From: Gammaproteobacteria bacterium
Lineage (GTDB): Bacteria > Pseudomonadota > Gammaproteobacteria > Pseudomonadales > Azotimanducaceae
Length of the DNA: 10,427 nt
Reading direction: 5' to 3'
Assembly: GCA_002694945.1 (NCBI GenBank)
Contig: NZNP01000050.1
Location: 13,097-23,523, forward strand
In this document: positions 7,665 through 10,427 of the stretch, piece by piece
How positions within the stretch are numbered: the stretch's first letter is position 1
Layout: each line of letters opens with the position of its first letter
Made by a program: the position numbers and the translations under genes
Notes under the pieces: generated by a model
The model's input: only the letters and a program-made list of their open reading frames with translations
Database searches by the model: none
Told to the model about the DNA's origin: nothing

Positions 7665-8504
7665 ATGGAAAATATCGCAGGTAAGGTCGCCTTCGTTACG
7701 GGAGGGGCCAGCGGTCTGGGGCTGGCCATGGTGCAGTCATTCACTGCAGCGGGTATGAAAGTCGTCATTGCTGATGTTGAAGAGGCAGCGCTTGAGCAAG
7801 CACGCATTTTGTTTGCGGATACCAATGCAGAGGTAATCTGTATGCAGGTGGACGTGACTGCTCGGGACGCGATGGCCAAGGCTCGCGAAGAGACTCTGGC
7901 GGCATTCGGCAAAGTACATGTCGTGTGCAACAACGCCGGGGTGGCCCGAAACGGGAACCTTGCCGATATGACTTACCAGGACTGGGACTGGGTAATGAAG
8001 GTCAACGTCGATGGGGTGATTAACGGTGTGGTGACCTTTGTCAATGACATGAAATCCCACGGTGAAGGAGGACACTTCGTTAACACAGCGTCGATAGCTG
8101 GTCAGTATGGCATGCAGGGATTGGGTGTTTATTGTGCCGGTAAGTTCGCTGTTGTCGGGCTCTCCGAATCCTTGCGTCTTGATCTGGCTGCCGATGGTAT
8201 TGGTGTGTCGGTGCTTTGTCCGGGCGTCGTCGAAACACGCATCGGTGAGTCCGAGCGTAACAGGCCTGATCAGTATGGCGGCTCAACCGCACCGGCCATG
8301 GTGCAGCGCGAGGGTGCTGCGCCTTTAGACTTGCGTGTCATGCAGCCGGGAGACATAGGGGATATGGTTCTGCATGCGGTCCAGAATGATCGCTTTTACA
8401 TCCTGTCGCATGAAGAATTCCAGGTTCCAGTACAGAAAAGAGCGCAAGAGCTGGCAGATGAGTTTGCCTACTGGAAGAGCTATTGCGACGCAAACGGTAT
8501 CTAG
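7665..8504 (+). CDS. Short-chain dehydrogenase/reductase (SDR, classical type)
   Basis: An intact 279-residue classical SDR. It has the cofactor motif TGGASGLG (12-19), an acidic Asp37 at the end of the second strand that favours NAD(H) over NADP(H), VDV (62-64) near the adenine, and NNAG (89-92). The catalytic set is Asn114, Ser143, Tyr156 and Lys160 (YCAGK). PGVVET (186-191) follows. The C-terminal part (about 190-279) is longer than the minimal SDR core and probably forms the substrate lid. It should interconvert an alcohol and a ketone or aldehyde in the cytoplasm; the substrate cannot be told. ATG 7665 is supported by AGGA at 7652-7655. The gene is alone on its strand after the slyD remnant and converges with the CoA-transferase, with 39 bp between stops and no clear terminator in that gap. 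A role beside the neighbouring dioxygenase and CoA-transferase is plausible but unproven. Confidence 0.92.
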   Translation: MENIAGKVAFVTGGASGLGLAMVQSFTAAGMKVVIADVEEAALEQARILFADTNAEVICMQVDVTARDAMAKAREETLAAFGKVHVVCNNAGVARNGNLADMTYQDWDWVMKVNVDGVINGVVTFVNDMKSHGEGGHFVNTASIAGQYGMQGLGVYCAGKFAVVGLSESLRLDLAADGIGVSVLCPGVVETRIGESERNRPDQYGGSTAPAMVQREGAAPLDLRVMQPGDIGDMVLHAVQNDRFYILSHEEFQVPVQKRAQELADEFAYWKSYCDANGI

Positions 8505-8543
8505 ACAAAGCCGGGTGTTCAGGTCTGTATCGCGAAGGCAGGT

Positions 8544-9755
8544 TCAGTAGGTCGTAATCTGGTCCGCTTTCAGCTGTTCTATTTCCTGCTCCGAAAAACC
8601 GAGCTCTGTCAGGATTTGAATTGTCTGCTCACCCAGCTTTGGTGAGCAGCGTTCCGGTAAGGTATCTGCTGTGTGGAAGTTGATTGGCGCTCTGACGGTC
8701 CGATAGTCCCCCTGGTCGGCACGCAGGGGAGGAAACAATTCCAGGGCCTCAGCCTGTGGGTCCGACGTCACTTCATGTATGCCTTGCACTGGCGCCCAGA
8801 TGACCCCGTGCGCGTCAAAGATCCGGCCCCATTCTTCCAGGCTTTTTTCAAGCATGACGTCATCAACCAGCCTGACGATGATATCCATGTTCTGATATCT
8901 GTCCCTTGGGGTGGCAAATCTTTCGTCATCCTGCCAATCGGGTTTACCCAGTGCTTCGCAGAAAGGCCCCCACCACTTGGGTTCGGGCATATTGAGAACC
9001 ATCCATTTGCCGTCTTGGCAGGGGTATCGATTAGCCGTTGCCGTCAGGACATTGTACCGATGCCGTTTCCGGAACGGTGCCCGGTCAACCAGGGTCGCCG
9101 CATAATCAGTCGCTTGGGTCCAGACTGCCGTCTCCAGTAACGAAGTCTCAATAACCTGAAAGTCCCCGGTGCGATCCACCATGCGTAATGCTGCAAGAAT
9201 ACCTCCCAGCAAAGCGAGCCCCGTCGTATGGTCACCTTGAGCAGTTGCCGGCCTTGCAGGGACCCCCTCATCACCTTCGCGAACTGCATCAAGAAGACCG
9301 GAGCGACCGAAGAATGCAGTCACGTCGTATCCAGGTCGCCATGCTTCCGGTCCCTCCGTGCCATATCCCGTTAACGTCGCGTGGACCAGCTTAGGATTAG
9401 CGGATCTCAGGGAATCCGGGTCGAGGCCAAATTTCTCCTGTCGGACTTTCAGCAGATTGCAGAGAAATACATCGGCACTCTGGCAGAGTTTTCTCACGAT
9501 TTCGATGGCTCTGGGGTTGGTCAGATCCAGGAGGATGGATTCTTTTCCCCGGTTGTCCACGTCGAACTGAAAATCATGATCAGCAATCGGATCGTCAACC
9601 TTGGGGCGACGGCTCATATTGCGCATGGGATCACCAGACAGGGGTTCAATCTTGATAACCCGTGCGCCAAAGTCTGCGAGGATGGCCGCAGCGCTGGGCG
9701 CAGCCATCCAGTTGTCTATTTCTATGACGGTGATGTCATCGAGAGGTTTGGTCAC
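8544..9755 (-). CDS. Class III (CaiB/BaiF family) acyl-CoA transferase
   Basis: A 403-residue protein of the usual family length. It begins LDDITVIEIDNWMAAPSAAA and contains ADFGARVIKIEP (27-38), NRGKESILLDL (68-78), LTGYGTEGP (128-136) and a central GDHTTGLALLGGILAAL (174-190). Asp175 is the expected catalytic aspartate that forms the acyl-anhydride/aspartyl-CoA intermediates. The C-terminal part has HGVIWAPVQGIHEVTSDPQ (316-334), also family-typical. It moves CoA between a donor thioester and a carboxylic acid in the cytoplasm; relatives act on oxalate, carnitine, bile acids, benzylsuccinate and others, and substrate cannot be assigned. The start is GTG at 9753-9755, which overlaps the TGA of the upstream dioxygenase by 4 nt, with a GGAGAG ribosome site 6 nt before it. 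This coupling implies matched production of the two enzymes and a shared pathway. Confidence 0.93.
   Translation of the reverse strand: MTKPLDDITVIEIDNWMAAPSAAAILADFGARVIKIEPLSGDPMRNMSRRPKVDDPIADHDFQFDVDNRGKESILLDLTNPRAIEIVRKLCQSADVFLCNLLKVRQEKFGLDPDSLRSANPKLVHATLTGYGTEGPEAWRPGYDVTAFFGRSGLLDAVREGDEGVPARPATAQGDHTTGLALLGGILAALRMVDRTGDFQVIETSLLETAVWTQATDYAATLVDRAPFRKRHRYNVLTATANRYPCQDGKWMVLNMPEPKWWGPFCEALGKPDWQDDERFATPRDRYQNMDIIVRLVDDVMLEKSLEEWGRIFDAHGVIWAPVQGIHEVTSDPQAEALELFPPLRADQGDYRTVRAPINFHTADTLPERCSPKLGEQTIQILTELGFSEQEIEQLKADQITTY
8625..8649. repeat. 9-bp inverted repeat inside the CoA-transferase 3' end
   Basis: CTGCTCACC (8625-8633) and GGTGAGCAG (8641-8649) are exact reverse complements with a 7-nt loop. 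The repeat lies in coding sequence, near residues 369-377 of the CoA-transferase, and beyond the stop of the convergent SDR. Neither side has a U-run. It could slow or end SDR-side transcription or be chance symmetry over the codons. Confidence 0.5.
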
Positions 9756-10427
9756 AACTCACTCTCCATTAGGCCTTGAGATTTCAAATACATGTATAGC
9801 TGACGATCATGTCGGCTGGTCGCAGATAGTCTGCCCGGTCGAATATAGGGCTGCCATCTGGGCGGTTCTGCCGGTTCTACCTGGTCACCGACAACGGTGA
9901 CTCTCTGAATAACACGTTCGCCTACAAAGTCGTTCAGGACGAAGTGTTGAGTACATCGGTTGTCCCAGATAGCGATCGTGCCTGGTTGCCAGTTGTAGCG
10001 GACGGTAAACCTTGGGTTGCTCACCCATTTTGTCAGGTAGTTCAACAAGGCCTCACTCTCTGTTGCGTTCATCTCTACAATTCGCCGGGTGAAGTGCTCG
10101 TTGACGTAAAGGACTTTGCGACCAGTCACTGGGTGAATTCGAACCACGGGATGAGTGGTCATTTGCTCGGGATGATTGTGGGGCAGGGCGTCATGCAGTG
10201 CGGTCAGACCATCACAAAGGGTCTGCATGGGCTCGGAAAGTTCCTCGTAAGCCGCATACAGTGAAGCCCATATTGTATCGCCTCCGTTATCAGGACAGTC
10301 GATCATGTGCAGAATCGACATGAGCGCAGGCTGTTCCTGGAATGTGAGATCGGTATGCCATTCGTCGGCAACTCCACCCTTGGTCGCGCGGAGTTCGAAG
10401 ATTTCAGGCGGCAGGTTGCTATCGTTA
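9752..10427 (-). CDS. TauD/TfdA-family Fe(II)/2-oxoglutarate dioxygenase, 5' end beyond the window
   Basis: The frame is open to the right edge; 224 residues are visible and roughly 60 N-terminal residues are missing compared with TauD. The ATG at 10321 is internal, because the codons before it encode EWHTDLTFQEQPAL with the first two metal ligands, His (10355-10357) and Asp (10349-10351). GGDTIWASLYAAYEEL and LTALHD follow as in TauD. The distal facial-triad His is in TQHFV, about 100 residues after the VVRIHPVTGRK segment begins to close, and the 2-oxoglutarate-binding Arg is in ERVIQRVTVVGD. The enzyme couples decarboxylation of 2-oxoglutarate to hydroxylation of a substrate in the cytoplasm. 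Relatives act on taurine, alkyl sulfates, chlorophenoxyacetates and other acids; the substrate here is unknown. The stop overlaps the start of the CoA-transferase, so both probably belong to one operon reading leftward from beyond the window. Confidence 0.93.
   Translation of the reverse strand, partial: NDSNLPPEIFELRATKGGVADEWHTDLTFQEQPALMSILHMIDCPDNGGDTIWASLYAAYEELSEPMQTLCDGLTALHDALPHNHPEQMTTHPVVRIHPVTGRKVLYVNEHFTRRIVEMNATESEALLNYLTKWVSNPRFTVRYNWQPGTIAIWDNRCTQHFVLNDFVGERVIQRVTVVGDQVEPAEPPRWQPYIRPGRLSATSRHDRQLYMYLKSQGLMESEL
9762..9767 (-). promoter_or_regulatory. Ribosome-binding site fixing the GTG start of the CoA-transferase
   Basis: On the minus strand GGAGAG sits 6 nt before the GTG at 9755, inside the last codons of the dioxygenase gene. 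It supports the GTG over any later ATG and, with the GTGA overlap at 9752-9755, indicates translational coupling. Confidence 0.75.

Noticed and set aside
9381..9779. A 132-codon plus-strand frame opposite the CoA-transferase
   Set aside because: Fully antisense to a gene with strong family motifs; no recognisable domain.

Overview
The window looks like chromosomal DNA of a gammaproteobacterium of moderate GC content, possibly marine. This is an inference. It rests on an E. coli/gammaproteobacterial-type LexA operator (CTGT-N8-ACAG), an Atm1-type ABC exporter, a SlyD-type FKBP remnant, and fatty-acid and CoA-dependent catabolism genes. No rRNA, tRNA, CRISPR array or insertion sequence was recognised.

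Layout. Bases 1-354 (+) carry the C-terminal part of an enoyl-CoA hydratase. A 14-bp perfect hairpin (358-395) lies between it and the convergent minus-strand cluster. That cluster, in transcription order, is: error-prone DNA polymerase DnaE2 (6747 to 3619), an Atm1/HMT1-type ABC exporter (3445 to 1562) and a zinc-less MDR-family oxidoreductase (1524 to 400). The last two are 37 bp apart and probably form an operon. DnaE2 is 173 bp from the exporter and has its own control region: a consensus SOS box at the centre of a 38-bp perfect palindrome (6766-6803), 27 nt before its start codon. No imuA or imuB gene adjoins dnaE2.

Beyond the SOS box, 6804 to about 7053 holds no recognisable gene. A broken SlyD-like peptidyl-prolyl isomerase follows (7054-7558, +), with no usable start codon in its conserved frame and an in-frame TGA at 7322-7324. 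Next comes an intact short-chain dehydrogenase (7665-8504, +). It converges on a minus-strand pair: a TauD/TfdA-type Fe(II)/2-oxoglutarate dioxygenase, cut by the right edge, and a CaiB/BaiF-type class III CoA-transferase. The pair overlaps by 4 nt (GTGA) and is probably translationally coupled.

How the genes may work together. dnaE2 is a DNA-damage-inducible mutagenic polymerase. The dioxygenase and CoA-transferase probably act on one substrate, by oxygenation and CoA-thioester transfer. The SDR and the distant enoyl-CoA hydratase would suit such a route, but no substrate can be named from sequence. I found no convincing new defence or mobile system. The items most worth a second look are the extended palindromic SOS operator on an apparently solitary dnaE2, the slyD lesions, and the coupled dioxygenase/CoA-transferase pair.
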